From NCBI GenBank assembly GCA_017463325.1, contig JAFTPK010000002.1:124001-188000 (forward strand): DNA of 64,000 bases, given 5' to 3'. The translations under genes were made by a program, and so were the position numbers. Positions 56,497 to 64,000 of the stretch are shown here, one piece after another. Every line of letters begins with the position of its first letter. The stretch's first letter is position 1. The stretch comes from Clostridia bacterium (GTDB lineage: Bacteria; Bacillota; Clostridia; Christensenellales; Borkfalkiaceae). Below the pieces are notes generated by a model. The model saw nothing but the letters and a program-made list of their open reading frames with translations. It searched no databases and was not told where the DNA came from.

Positions 56497-58334
56497 TGCC
56501 TACGGGTTATTGCGGAGAAGGGCGCAAATGGAACAAAAAGATAGGTCGCTGGGAAAAGACAAAAAAAGAGCAAGCGTTTGATTACGAGAGCGTAGATAAA
56601 AAGGCGTGGGGCTTGCTTATCAGCTTTTTCCGCTTCTATCCCGATTTTTGGTACGATTTGATTCGTTCGGAAAATGCCCCGTATGGGCTTGAACTTCCAC
56701 AGAGAATTATGCTCCGAGTACAGGCAAGATACCAAACTACGTACATAACGGGCGCGAGAGGCATTACAAAGACCTTTGTGGCGATGCTTTCCAAAGAACA
56801 CGACGGGACTTTTTATCCCGGTGAGCAAGTTCGATATTACGCCCCCGCGCAGAAACAATCCGCAAAACTTGCATCGCAAGCATTCGCCGTTACAGAAAAA
56901 TGCTATCCGATTGCGACGAGCTATTGGAATAAAAATAACGACAGAGCGGATATGTTCCGTATCACAACAGATTACGGGTCGGAATTTACAATGTATGCAC
57001 CGCGCGGCGACAACTTCCACGCCGTAATCGCCGAAGAAATGGCGCAAGAAGGCGGTGAAGATGGCTTTAACTTTGACGACTTTGAAGAAGATGTAAAGAA
57101 AGGGCATCGTCTTGAACGAATGATAAACGGCGTAAAAGACAGAACCCGCGTACAGTTAAAGTTCAACTGTATATCGAACGCATCTTCGCGGCAAAACAAG
57201 GCGTTTACCGTCTATCGCAAGACCGCCTTAAAAGCGATGATATTCGGCGACAAATACGACGGTTTCTGTATGGATATTTCTTGGATTTCAGCCTTGCTCT
57301 GCAATTTAAGGGGTATCGCTTACTACAAGAAAGAAAAATCCACGTCAACGGCAGAAGTTTGGCAGCGCGAAATGGAAGCGCGGTACACGGGAACGGGTGA
57401 AAACCCTATGCTTTCAGACGAAATATTAGCCAAAAGCAAAAAACTTATGGTTATGGAAAATCGTCATTGTGGCGACCCGAACGCCGTATATGTTGTTGCT
57501 CACGACGTTTCATACGAAGAAGGACAAAAGAACGCAAAGTGCGCCGACGTCGTTTGGAAATGTACAAGATATACAACTCCCGCAAAACGTGATAAGTACC
57601 GAAAGCAAGCCGTATTTGTTGATAGCTATCCACCGCCAAAAACGGAAGCATTGCAAGCGCAAAAGTTGAAAGATTTGTGGTTGCGGTTTTGTATGGATGG
57701 CGGTCAAGCGACATATATCGTGGTCGATGCTCGCGCCGTCGGCAAGACGGTGGTGCAAGAGCTTATGAAGCCAACGGGTGATGGAACGCCTACGCTTTGT
57801 TGCTACGACCATTGCGCGTATGCAGATATTGAACAGCCTAACGCATTGCCTATTATTTATCCGTTAAAAGCGACAAGAGCAGGTGGAACGGACGACGAAG
57901 GGCAAATGATAAGATACCTTCAGCGTGAGTGGGAGCAAGGCAATATCGAGATATTGACGACAAACGTTCTTGACGGCGTGGAAGCGTACAAAATATTTCA
58001 CGGAATAAAAGATACATTCGACGACGGCAAGATAGCGCAACCCTATAAGCAAACGGAAGGGTGGTGCGAAGAAATACAAAATCTTCAAGTCAAGCCGAGC
58101 GGAACTTCGATAAAGGAAGTTCGGAAAAGCAAAGGAAAGCAACGCGACCGACATTCGGCGGGAAAATACGGCTTACGCTTTATTAGCCTTCTTGAAGATA
58201 AACTCGTAAAAGAAACCTACAAAAAGAAGTCGTCGTGGTCGGATGCGATTGAGCAACGGCAGATTGACATCCCACGATATGGCGGCGCGCAAAACAATAC
58301 AAGAGCGAACCTACTTGCATTAAGGAGAAGATAA
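56496..58334 (+). CDS. Terminase large subunit
   Basis: A 612-residue packaging ATPase/nuclease. The ATPase half has the Walker A-like GARGITKTF (residues about 89-97) and FHAVIAEEMAQE around the Walker B region; the nuclease half has YVVAHDVSYEEG and YIVVDARAVGKTV with the acidic residues. It loads phage DNA into the prohead. Starts in the stop codon of the gene before. Confidence 0.88.
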   Translation: MPTGYCGEGRKWNKKIGRWEKTKKEQAFDYESVDKKAWGLLISFFRFYPDFWYDLIRSENAPYGLELPQRIMLRVQARYQTTYITGARGITKTFVAMLSKEHDGTFYPGEQVRYYAPAQKQSAKLASQAFAVTEKCYPIATSYWNKNNDRADMFRITTDYGSEFTMYAPRGDNFHAVIAEEMAQEGGEDGFNFDDFEEDVKKGHRLERMINGVKDRTRVQLKFNCISNASSRQNKAFTVYRKTALKAMIFGDKYDGFCMDISWISALLCNLRGIAYYKKEKSTSTAEVWQREMEARYTGTGENPMLSDEILAKSKKLMVMENRHCGDPNAVYVVAHDVSYEEGQKNAKCADVVWKCTRYTTPAKRDKYRKQAVFVDSYPPPKTEALQAQKLKDLWLRFCMDGGQATYIVVDARAVGKTVVQELMKPTGDGTPTLCCYDHCAYADIEQPNALPIIYPLKATRAGGTDDEGQMIRYLQREWEQGNIEILTTNVLDGVEAYKIFHGIKDTFDDGKIAQPYKQTEGWCEEIQNLQVKPSGTSIKEVRKSKGKQRDRHSAGKYGLRFISLLEDKLVKETYKKKSSWSDAIEQRQIDIPRYGGAQNNTRANLLALRRR

Positions 58335-58645
58335 TGGAGAAATATTCGCTTTATATTGGCAGGTACAAAGATTTGCCCGAAGAGGAGTTTAGTTATTTCT
58401 CTCCAATGAGCGGGTATATGCTTGTGTATAGCCAAAAAGAAGTAGAAGGCTTAAAAAAAGTTCTTCCCGAAAAAGAAAGCAAACTTTCTTCTGATGAAAG
58501 AGCGTGGTTGACCCAAACGAAACTCACTATCAGCGCAAGACATTTCGGGCAATCTATGGAAGAGGCGACGAAAAACGCGGAGCAGTTTTTTGAACTTCTC
58601 AAAAAAGAATTAAAAGCAGAGCAAGAAAAAGCAAACAAGGGTTAG
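58334..58645 (+). CDS. Small phage structural-region protein, unknown function
   Basis: A 103-residue acidic, helical protein (ERAWLTQTKLTISARHFGQS, then KKELKAEQEKANKG). Between terminase and portal, coupled to the former; the portal start follows in 1 nt. Confidence 0.65.
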   Translation: MEKYSLYIGRYKDLPEEEFSYFSPMSGYMLVYSQKEVEGLKKVLPEKESKLSSDERAWLTQTKLTISARHFGQSMEEATKNAEQFFELLKKELKAEQEKANKG

Positions 58646-58646
58646 T

Positions 58647-60407
58647 ATGAACAAAACGGAGCAACAAAAACAGAATAAGAACGCGAGTGGGCAATCGGTA
58701 GCCGAAACGAAAAAGACTTCGTATTCTGCCATTCTCGAAACTCTGAATAGCATAATGTCCAATTACGGACAAGGGTTGCCCGTTGCAAATCTCTTTGGCG
58801 CATTTTCTCGCGCGAGCGAAGGTTATGCAAATCAACCGCAGATACAGAATGCAAGAATTAAGGCAATTTCGTCCTTGCCCGTTGATTACACAAAGGAAGA
58901 GATAGGGGAGTTTTTACGTACCCCGTATCAAAATGAACAACCCTTGCGGCAAACGAGCGAAATCTTGCGGTGGACTGCCTATCCCTATTTCAAAATCTCA
59001 AAAACATATCAGGATATTCCCACTTATCATTATTGTGCAACGCCGTTGTATTTGACGAGTGAAGATGCAAAATCGGAAGAGTATAAGAGAGAAGAACGCT
59101 TGATTGATAAAGTCAATAAAACTCTTCGCCCTGATATTCAAGCCCATAGGATTGCCGGGGAAGCTGTCAACCAAGGAAAAGTTTTTTATTCCTTGCGCGT
59201 AAACGCCGACAAGGTTCACAATAAAGTGAACTATGCGTTTCTGCAACAGCTTCCAACGGATTGGTGTTGGATTGTTGGGAAAAACAATTTAAGCGGATGG
59301 ACTATTTCGTTTAATATGTTTTACTTTATGCAACCGGGGACAGACCCTTTACAATACGGCGATTTATTTAAGCCTTACCTTGACGACTTCAATAGTATGT
59401 TTGAAGAACCGAAATCGAGAAAAAGGGGAGAAATAGCGGTGTACGCAAGCGTTCCCTGCAAAGGCAAAGATATTCATTTTTACCCTTGCAATATCAAGTC
59501 GAACGCCACGGGCAATCCAAAAACATTTAAGCAAAACGGCGAGTGGTATTACTATGTAACACTCCCCGTGGATAAGGTGTACGCGTTTGAAATAGACGAC
59601 ACGACACCTGCTGTTGCATCTCCTTTGAGTGGTTTGATGCTTACCTATTCGCAACAGAGCGATTATGAGGCGGCACAGTTGAGCTTATTGCTCAATCCCC
59701 TAATTAAGATTTTCACAGGCGAAATTCCGTACTTCCAAGATAATGGAAGCACGGTGGAAGATGGCTATCGCCTTTCTCGCGGTGGAAGATTGCTCTTTGA
59801 AACCTTATTCCAAGCGCTTATGCTTAAAAATAATACGTCGGGCGCATCGTTCTTCTCTGCCCCCGTACAGAACATTAAGAGCCACGATTTCACGGAAAGT
59901 GCAAACGCAAACGAAATCTCTTCTTCGTTCAATAAGTACGGTATGGCAAAAGCGGGATTAAGCGGTATTATTCCCGTTGACGAAGATGTTAAAGCAGGGC
60001 AAGCAGAGATTTCCGCAAAACTTGAAAGCCGTTACTCAAATTGTATCTACAAACAGTTTGAGAGAATGATGGACAATCTCTACGAGAGCCTGAATCTTAA
60101 ACACGCTTTCAGATTTACAATGTTCGGTTCAATATATACCGACAATGAATTGCGCGAAAATCTTGAAAAGCGGGTATCGAACGGCGACACGAGCGTATAT
60201 CCGTATCTTGCTGCGCTTGACGGTCAGAGTATGTTGGATAAAGTTGCGGTGATGAACGGTGTAGAGGCAAGTGGTTTCTTGGATATGCTTACACCGCCCG
60301 CGACGTCGTACACGCAAAGCGCAGACGGTAAAACGGTGGGTCGCCCCAAAAACAAAAAGATAACGGAAGGAAATGAAAAATCTGCCGATAGCGGCAATGT
60401 AAAATGA
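58647..60407 (+). CDS. Phage portal protein
   Basis: A 586-residue protein. The position after the terminase, the size and segments such as RIAGEAVNQGKVFYSLRV, LQQLPTDWCWIVGKNNLSGW and QAEISAKLESRYSNCIYKQFERM are those of large portal proteins of tailed phages. The N-terminus is Gln/Asn-rich; the C-terminus is hydrophilic. It forms the DNA entry ring. Confidence 0.8.
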   Translation: MNKTEQQKQNKNASGQSVAETKKTSYSAILETLNSIMSNYGQGLPVANLFGAFSRASEGYANQPQIQNARIKAISSLPVDYTKEEIGEFLRTPYQNEQPLRQTSEILRWTAYPYFKISKTYQDIPTYHYCATPLYLTSEDAKSEEYKREERLIDKVNKTLRPDIQAHRIAGEAVNQGKVFYSLRVNADKVHNKVNYAFLQQLPTDWCWIVGKNNLSGWTISFNMFYFMQPGTDPLQYGDLFKPYLDDFNSMFEEPKSRKRGEIAVYASVPCKGKDIHFYPCNIKSNATGNPKTFKQNGEWYYYVTLPVDKVYAFEIDDTTPAVASPLSGLMLTYSQQSDYEAAQLSLLLNPLIKIFTGEIPYFQDNGSTVEDGYRLSRGGRLLFETLFQALMLKNNTSGASFFSAPVQNIKSHDFTESANANEISSSFNKYGMAKAGLSGIIPVDEDVKAGQAEISAKLESRYSNCIYKQFERMMDNLYESLNLKHAFRFTMFGSIYTDNELRENLEKRVSNGDTSVYPYLAALDGQSMLDKVAVMNGVEASGFLDMLTPPATSYTQSADGKTVGRPKNKKITEGNEKSADSGNVK

Positions 60408-60425
60408 TGCAAGGAGAATCAGATT

Positions 60426-60581
60426 ATGAAAATTAAGGCTATATTGCAAAACGAGAAAAAGGAAGTCGTGTATATCATTGCCGTAGATATGAATTTCGTT
60501 TATTACGTAAAAAACACGGGCGAAATTGGGTATTGCAAACATTGCAAAATAAAGGTTTCCGACCCGACTTATCTCGTGTAA
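60426..60581 (+). CDS. Small beta-rich phage protein
   Basis: A 51-residue protein (MKIKAILQNEKKEVVYIIAV, one C-x2-C pair in YCKHCKI). AAGGAGAATCAGATT precedes the ATG. Unknown role. Confidence 0.65.
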   Translation: MKIKAILQNEKKEVVYIIAVDMNFVYYVKNTGEIGYCKHCKIKVSDPTYLV

Positions 60582-60593
60582 GGCGGTGATGAT

Positions 60594-61274
60594 ATGTCTG
60601 AAACGTTAAGACCTATGGAAGAGATACGGGCTATGATAAAAGAGAAAACAGCTCCAACGGAAGAGCCTGTGGTTGAAGAAAAAAACGGGCAGGCGGCAGA
60701 ATCTCACGCCATTGTAGCCCAAGAAGATGGCAAGGCTATTACTGAATTGTCGGCTTCGGATATTCGATTAAAGGTTGATAAGTCGAAGTCGATGGAAGAG
60801 CAAGCGGAAGATATTGTTGGTGCTATGGCTACGGCAAAAGCCGTGCAAAACGAAGAAACAGCCCGTGAGTTGACGGAGAAAAAATCGGAAGAATTGCTTG
60901 CAAAAGCCGAAGCAAAGAAAAAGCAAGCGCAAACAGCCGAAACGAAAGCCGAAGTTGAAAAGCAAGAGGCAAATCGGAGTAAAAACGAAGCGGTTTTGCA
61001 AACCTTTGGCATAAATAAGCATTTGCCCGATTGGTTGCTCGGTATTATGGTGTTTATTTTTTCACCGATATTCATTGTGTTGACAATCGCCATCGGTGTC
61101 CCGTGCGGGATTATCAAGGTATTTATTGACGATATAGACAATATTCTCGTTCGTTATGAAGCGGCAGATGCGAAGAATAAACCAAAAATTAAAGTTACGG
61201 TTTGGATTTTTCTCGTCTTGCTCGTTCTTGCGACAACAACGTTTATCGTCTTAAAATGTCTTGGAAAAATCTAA
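60594..61274 (+). CDS. Phage membrane protein with coiled coil
   Basis: A 226-residue protein. About 120 residues of Ala/Glu/Lys-rich coiled coil (RELTEKKSEELLAKAEAKKK) are followed by two membrane helices (about 143-180 and 203-222). Between portal and scaffold genes. Function unknown; could tether heads or act at infection. Confidence 0.7.
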   Translation: MSETLRPMEEIRAMIKEKTAPTEEPVVEEKNGQAAESHAIVAQEDGKAITELSASDIRLKVDKSKSMEEQAEDIVGAMATAKAVQNEETARELTEKKSEELLAKAEAKKKQAQTAETKAEVEKQEANRSKNEAVLQTFGINKHLPDWLLGIMVFIFSPIFIVLTIAIGVPCGIIKVFIDDIDNILVRYEAADAKNKPKIKVTVWIFLVLLVLATTTFIVLKCLGKI

Positions 61275-61359
61275 TATGAAATAGTATCGCAGGGTTTTAG
61301 GGAAGAAAAATTGGAAAACCGCGCCGACTATAAAAAATAATAAAAGGAGAAAAAGGATT

Positions 61360-61671
61360 ATGAACTTTATTATGAGAGAACTCGAAAATAGAGAGAAACT
61401 TCTGGTTGAATACGCAGCCAAGGAGCAAAGGCGCGACGAACTCCAAGCGGAGTTGAATTGTCTTAATCAATACCTTTCCCAAAATAGCCCCGAAACCTTG
61501 AAAGCGGAAATCGAAGAGCTGAAAGGTTACGCAATCAAGTTGGGCTTTATTCAGCCGCCCGTCGAAGATGTGCAGCCTGAATGCGCAACTCAAACAGAAG
61601 AGCTTGCGGTTGAAGAAATCGCGCCTGTGCAGGAAGAGCCTATTGCGGTTCAACCTGTTACGACAATCTAA
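61360..61671 (+). CDS. Acidic coiled-coil phage protein
   Basis: A 103-residue protein: coil in residues 1-65 (ELENREKLLVEYAAKEQRRDE), then a Pro/Glu/Val-rich tail. AAAAGGAGAAAAAGGATT precedes the ATG. Unknown. Confidence 0.65.
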   Translation: MNFIMRELENREKLLVEYAAKEQRRDELQAELNCLNQYLSQNSPETLKAEIEELKGYAIKLGFIQPPVEDVQPECATQTEELAVEEIAPVQEEPIAVQPVTTI

Positions 61672-61684
61672 TAGGAGGTAAATT

Positions 61685-62008
61685 ATGTTGGATTGCATTA
61701 AAAACGAACTTGTAAAAACAAGAGCGAATATCGTGGCGCAGAAACAAACAGAAATTGCCAACCAAAAGGTAAGAGCAGACCAAGAAGTTATCGCGCCCAA
61801 AGTCGCCGAATATGAAGCGGAAAAAGAAAATGCGCTTGCAGTCGCAAAAGCGAATTACGAAAAAACCGTAAATGAAATCACGGCGAGCTGTGAAGCCAAA
61901 AAGACCGCTTTTATTCAGCAGGTAAACGCGGCTGTGGAAAGCAAGGTTGAAGAGGGGTTCAGAGCAGTTCTTGCGGTTCTCGACGAACAAATCGGCGATA
62001 AGGAGTAA
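61685..62008 (+). CDS. Coiled-coil phage protein
   Basis: A 107-residue, almost wholly alpha-helical, Lys/Glu/Ala-rich protein with a single coil and no other motif. GGAGGTAAATT ahead. Unknown; may be a head or scaffold accessory. Confidence 0.65.
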   Translation: MLDCIKNELVKTRANIVAQKQTEIANQKVRADQEVIAPKVAEYEAEKENALAVAKANYEKTVNEITASCEAKKTAFIQQVNAAVESKVEEGFRAVLAVLDEQIGDKE

Positions 62009-62013
62009 GGACT

Positions 62014-62535
62014 ATGCAATGGCTCAAAGTAATTTTATACAATCAAAACATAATGATATGGATTATGGCATTGTTGGTATTTTTACTTACGCAATTATTG
62101 AAATTCCCGATTAAGTTCTTCACGAACAAAATCAAAAAAGAAAGCACGAGAAAGGCGGTAAATTCGACGATTATGCTCCTTCCGTTCGCGCTTGGTTGCT
62201 TGGTTGAATATCTCTATTGTTATTACATACTTCATTGTGCTTTTGATTTAACCGCAGGATTTATTCTCGGCGGTCAATCTATGGCATTCTACGGCATTAT
62301 CGACCACCTTTTCGGGATTAAAATCGAAAACGAGCTTGAAACCGAAGAGGGGCAGGAAGTCTTGGAAGCAATCAGCGATGCGCAAGCTGACGGGGTTGTT
62401 ACCACAGACGAAGTAAAAGACATTGCGGGAACGGCAGTAAAAGGGAAGAAAAACGCGGAGAAAGCCGCGAAAGCGGAAAAAGTGGAAACTCCCAAAGAGC
62501 TGCAAGAGTTTCTCAATGGCATTGATGTAAAATAA
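62014..62535 (+). CDS. Phage membrane protein, unknown function
   Basis: A 173-residue protein with three to four hydrophobic segments (IMIWIMALLVFLLTQLL; STIMLLPFALGCLVEYLYCY; FILGGQSMAFYGII) and an Ala/Lys/Glu-rich charged tail (KGKKNAEKAAKAEKVE). A holin is possible by shape but its place among head genes argues for caution. Confidence 0.65.
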   Translation: MQWLKVILYNQNIMIWIMALLVFLLTQLLKFPIKFFTNKIKKESTRKAVNSTIMLLPFALGCLVEYLYCYYILHCAFDLTAGFILGGQSMAFYGIIDHLFGIKIENELETEEGQEVLEAISDAQADGVVTTDEVKDIAGTAVKGKKNAEKAAKAEKVETPKELQEFLNGIDVK

Positions 62536-62584
62536 CAAAATAGCCGTGCCGCCGGGCAAAGGCGGCACGACAAAGGAAAGAATT

Positions 62585-63970
62585 ATGAGCGATAACAAAA
62601 CCATACAAGGAAAACTGAACGAAGTGTCTTGCGGTGGCGGTCTGTTAAAAATGCTCTCCGAAAACGACGGGTTAATCCAATATGTGGAGTTGTGGTTGAT
62701 AAACGACAAAAAGCATAGAAACAAATGGACATTCGGGAAACTGAAAGAACATTTGAACTTGCTTGCCGGCATCCCCATTCTCGTTGCGTATGTTGACGGG
62801 GAGCTTGGGAAAAAGAGCGGTCATAATTTTAGGCAAGTCCGTCAACCCGACGGCTCTGTGATTGCCACGTTTCTTGACGACGGCGCGGAGCATATAGTTG
62901 GGTTGCTCGGCAACGAAGAAGATATACGCCTTGAACATAAAGACGGTAAAGAATGGGTAGTCGCAAAAGGCAAGTTGTGGAAATGGTACGCACAGGAGTT
63001 GGTTGCCAAAATCAAGAAACAGGGGCTTGAAGGGCAACAAATCAGTATTGAAACTCTTGTTATGGACTATATTCCTGACGAAGAAAATGACCCCATTTAC
63101 ACAAAGTGGATGCCATTGGGTGTAACCGTTTTGGGCGACGGTGTAGAAGAAGCCGTAGCCGGGGCGAATATCCGAGCATTGTCTGCTATGGGCATTGATA
63201 AGATTAGAGAAGAAACATTACGAGTCGCATCGGTGTACCAAGCACAAACTCAAAATCCGCAAACCAAAAATAACAAGGAGAAACAAACAATTATGAACAA
63301 GAAAAGTCTTAACAATATGTTTAAGAACTGTCAAATTCTTGGAGTTGTTGGCAGTAAGGTAGCCTTGCTTTCTTGCGATAAGCACGAGGCTTACGTTTCT
63401 TCCGTAACGAAAGACGATAGTGGTGCGTTGGTTGAAGGCGGCAAGATTGCCGTCAACGCGACTGTTGTTTTTGGGGAAGGAGAAAACGAAGTCAAGCTCG
63501 CCTTGGATTCCGTCATTGAAACATTCAAAGCGGAAAACGAAGAGCTGAAAGGTAAAATTACCGACAACGAAAAGACGATTAAGGCATTGTCCGAAACAAA
63601 CGAGAAGATGAAGAGTCAAGAAACTACGCGCAGAAAAAACGCAGTAAAGACTGCAATCGATTCTCGTTTCGCGGAAATCAAGGCAAACAGCACGGCTGAT
63701 TTCGCGGACGACGAAGTGGACGACCTTAAAGCAGAAGAAAAGCTCTGTGCGTTTGCCGCTATGGAAGATAAAGACGGTGTGTTTATCGGCGAAAAAGAGG
63801 CGGTAAAAGCGGTGGATGCCCGTTGTATGGATAAGGTTATCGAAGCGGGCAAGGTAATGGCAAATTCCAAACAAAAAGCCTATGTTTGGGACGAGCAAGC
63901 GGGCGGCGGTCAATCGAAAGCCAAAGACGGTTTGGATGAGCTGATTGACGAGTTCACGAACAAAGATTAA
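62585..63970 (+). CDS. Probable prohead protease-scaffold protein
   Basis: A 461-residue protein just before the probable capsid gene. The N-terminal ~230 residues (GKLKEHLNLLAGIPILVAYVDG, GLEGQQISIETLVMDYIPDE) look like a prohead-protease-type domain. The C-terminal part holds a coiled coil (SVIETFKAENEELKGKITDN) and a Lys/Asp-rich end (DGLDELIDEFTNKD) as in scaffolds. AAGGAAAGAATT precedes ATG 62585. An in-frame internal start at 63293 could yield the scaffold alone. Confidence 0.65.
   Translation: MSDNKTIQGKLNEVSCGGGLLKMLSENDGLIQYVELWLINDKKHRNKWTFGKLKEHLNLLAGIPILVAYVDGELGKKSGHNFRQVRQPDGSVIATFLDDGAEHIVGLLGNEEDIRLEHKDGKEWVVAKGKLWKWYAQELVAKIKKQGLEGQQISIETLVMDYIPDEENDPIYTKWMPLGVTVLGDGVEEAVAGANIRALSAMGIDKIREETLRVASVYQAQTQNPQTKNNKEKQTIMNKKSLNNMFKNCQILGVVGSKVALLSCDKHEAYVSSVTKDDSGALVEGGKIAVNATVVFGEGENEVKLALDSVIETFKAENEELKGKITDNEKTIKALSETNEKMKSQETTRRKNAVKTAIDSRFAEIKANSTADFADDEVDDLKAEEKLCAFAAMEDKDGVFIGEKEAVKAVDARCMDKVIEAGKVMANSKQKAYVWDEQAGGGQSKAKDGLDELIDEFTNKD
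63293..63970 (+). CDS. Nested scaffold protein from an internal start (candidate)
   Basis: Inside the protease-scaffold frame, AACAAGGAGAAACAAACAATT precedes an in-frame ATG. The AAGGAG site and its spacing are like those used by true starts of this phage (RecT, 61360, 63992). The product (225 residues) would be the coiled-coil scaffold only, as for lambda Nu3 within C. Confidence 0.5.
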   Translation: MNKKSLNNMFKNCQILGVVGSKVALLSCDKHEAYVSSVTKDDSGALVEGGKIAVNATVVFGEGENEVKLALDSVIETFKAENEELKGKITDNEKTIKALSETNEKMKSQETTRRKNAVKTAIDSRFAEIKANSTADFADDEVDDLKAEEKLCAFAAMEDKDGVFIGEKEAVKAVDARCMDKVIEAGKVMANSKQKAYVWDEQAGGGQSKAKDGLDELIDEFTNKD

Positions 63971-63991
63971 CAGTAAAAGGAGAAACAGATT

Positions 63992-64000
63992 ATGGCTAAA
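63992..64000 (+). CDS. Start of next gene, probable major capsid protein (cut by window)
   Basis: AAAAGGAGAAACAGATT then ATG-GCT-AAA at the window edge. Only the position after the scaffold suggests the capsid protein. Confidence 0.45.

Larger units (their letters stand above)
31867..64000. mobile_element. Prophage (left end to beyond the window), inserted next to tRNA-Leu
   Basis: From the tRNA-Leu end onward every recognisable gene is phage-type: integrase, repressor, Cro-like, SSB, YqaJ exonuclease, RecT, DUF1351, DUF5131, DUF1064, methylases, Lar-like, terminase, portal, protease/scaffold. The early genes are short, overlap and point one way. Base composition is visibly more AT-rich than in the host part. 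The window ends at the capsid gene, so tail, lysis genes and the right attachment site are not seen. The order is that of a temperate tailed phage. Confidence 0.95.

Noticed and set aside
62014-62535. Holin call for the membrane protein
   Set aside because: It lies among head genes, has a long charged coil, and no endolysin is nearby.

Overview
The window looks like a gut Clostridia-type Firmicute chromosome (uncultured Christensenellales/Borkfalkiales-like at a guess) carrying a large integrated tailed phage. The evidence is strong AGGAGG-type ribosome sites, TTGACA/TATAAT promoters with 17-bp spacers, a DnaD-type primosome protein, a TsaC/arginine-phosphatase-like/RpiB gene run as in Bacillus, and PFL/ACT, DegV and NfeD/SPFH genes. 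No rRNA or marker gene is present to fix the taxon.

Host part (1-31866). An oligopeptide ABC transporter operon (permease end, OppD, OppF, small tail-anchored protein) is followed by a small gene read leftward behind a long, highly structured, terminator-ended leader RNA, and by a MATE exporter. To the right come an SGNH hydrolase with TrkA/TrkH potassium uptake, an NfeD/SPFH membrane pair, an ion permease, two YwaF-like membrane proteins, and an AraC regulator divergent from a deacetylase/NagB-like/PfkB kinase operon. A PlsC-like acyltransferase precedes a duplicated 200-bp repeat derived in part from a tRNA-Ser 3' end, then tRNA-Ser(GGA) and a DnaD-like primosome protein. Two operons finish the host part: hydrolase-LepB-DegV-ACT-PFL, and PepF-DnaB-TsaC-phosphatase-RpiB-peptidase E. 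The last host gene is tRNA-Leu(CAG).

Prophage part (about 31867 to beyond 64000). A tyrosine integrase lies next to tRNA-Leu, so the tRNA 3' end is the likely attachment site; the other end is outside the window. Repressor, lipoprotein and integrase form one leftward, stop/start-overlapping operon facing a rightward Cro-like gene, with two near-consensus promoters pointing at each other. The early rightward genes are SSB, YqaJ exonuclease, a DnaD/DnaI-like initiator, DUF1351, RecT, an SSB-like protein, DUF5131, DUF1064 and many small Cys-rich proteins. A DNA-modification block runs from 45.2 to 50.4 kb (Dam-type, a second DPPY-type methylase, PAPS-reductase family, C5-cytosine methylase), and then many small genes including a Lar-like protein. 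A promoter, short RNA and terminator precede the late genes: terminase, portal, coiled-coil and membrane proteins, protease/scaffold, and the start of the probable capsid gene.

The most striking feature is the modification block. Seven uninterrupted G tracts (8-10 G) lie within 4.3 kb, each inside a glycine-rich motif of a DNA-modification-type gene; I saw no comparable tract elsewhere in the window. One tract has put the PAPS-reductase-family gene out of frame by one G, and the cytosine methylase is distributed over three frames with module-like recognition segments. This looks like a phase-variable, modular DNA-modification cassette carried by a prophage. Three of its proteins also end or begin with beta-clamp-like QxS[LI]F motifs.
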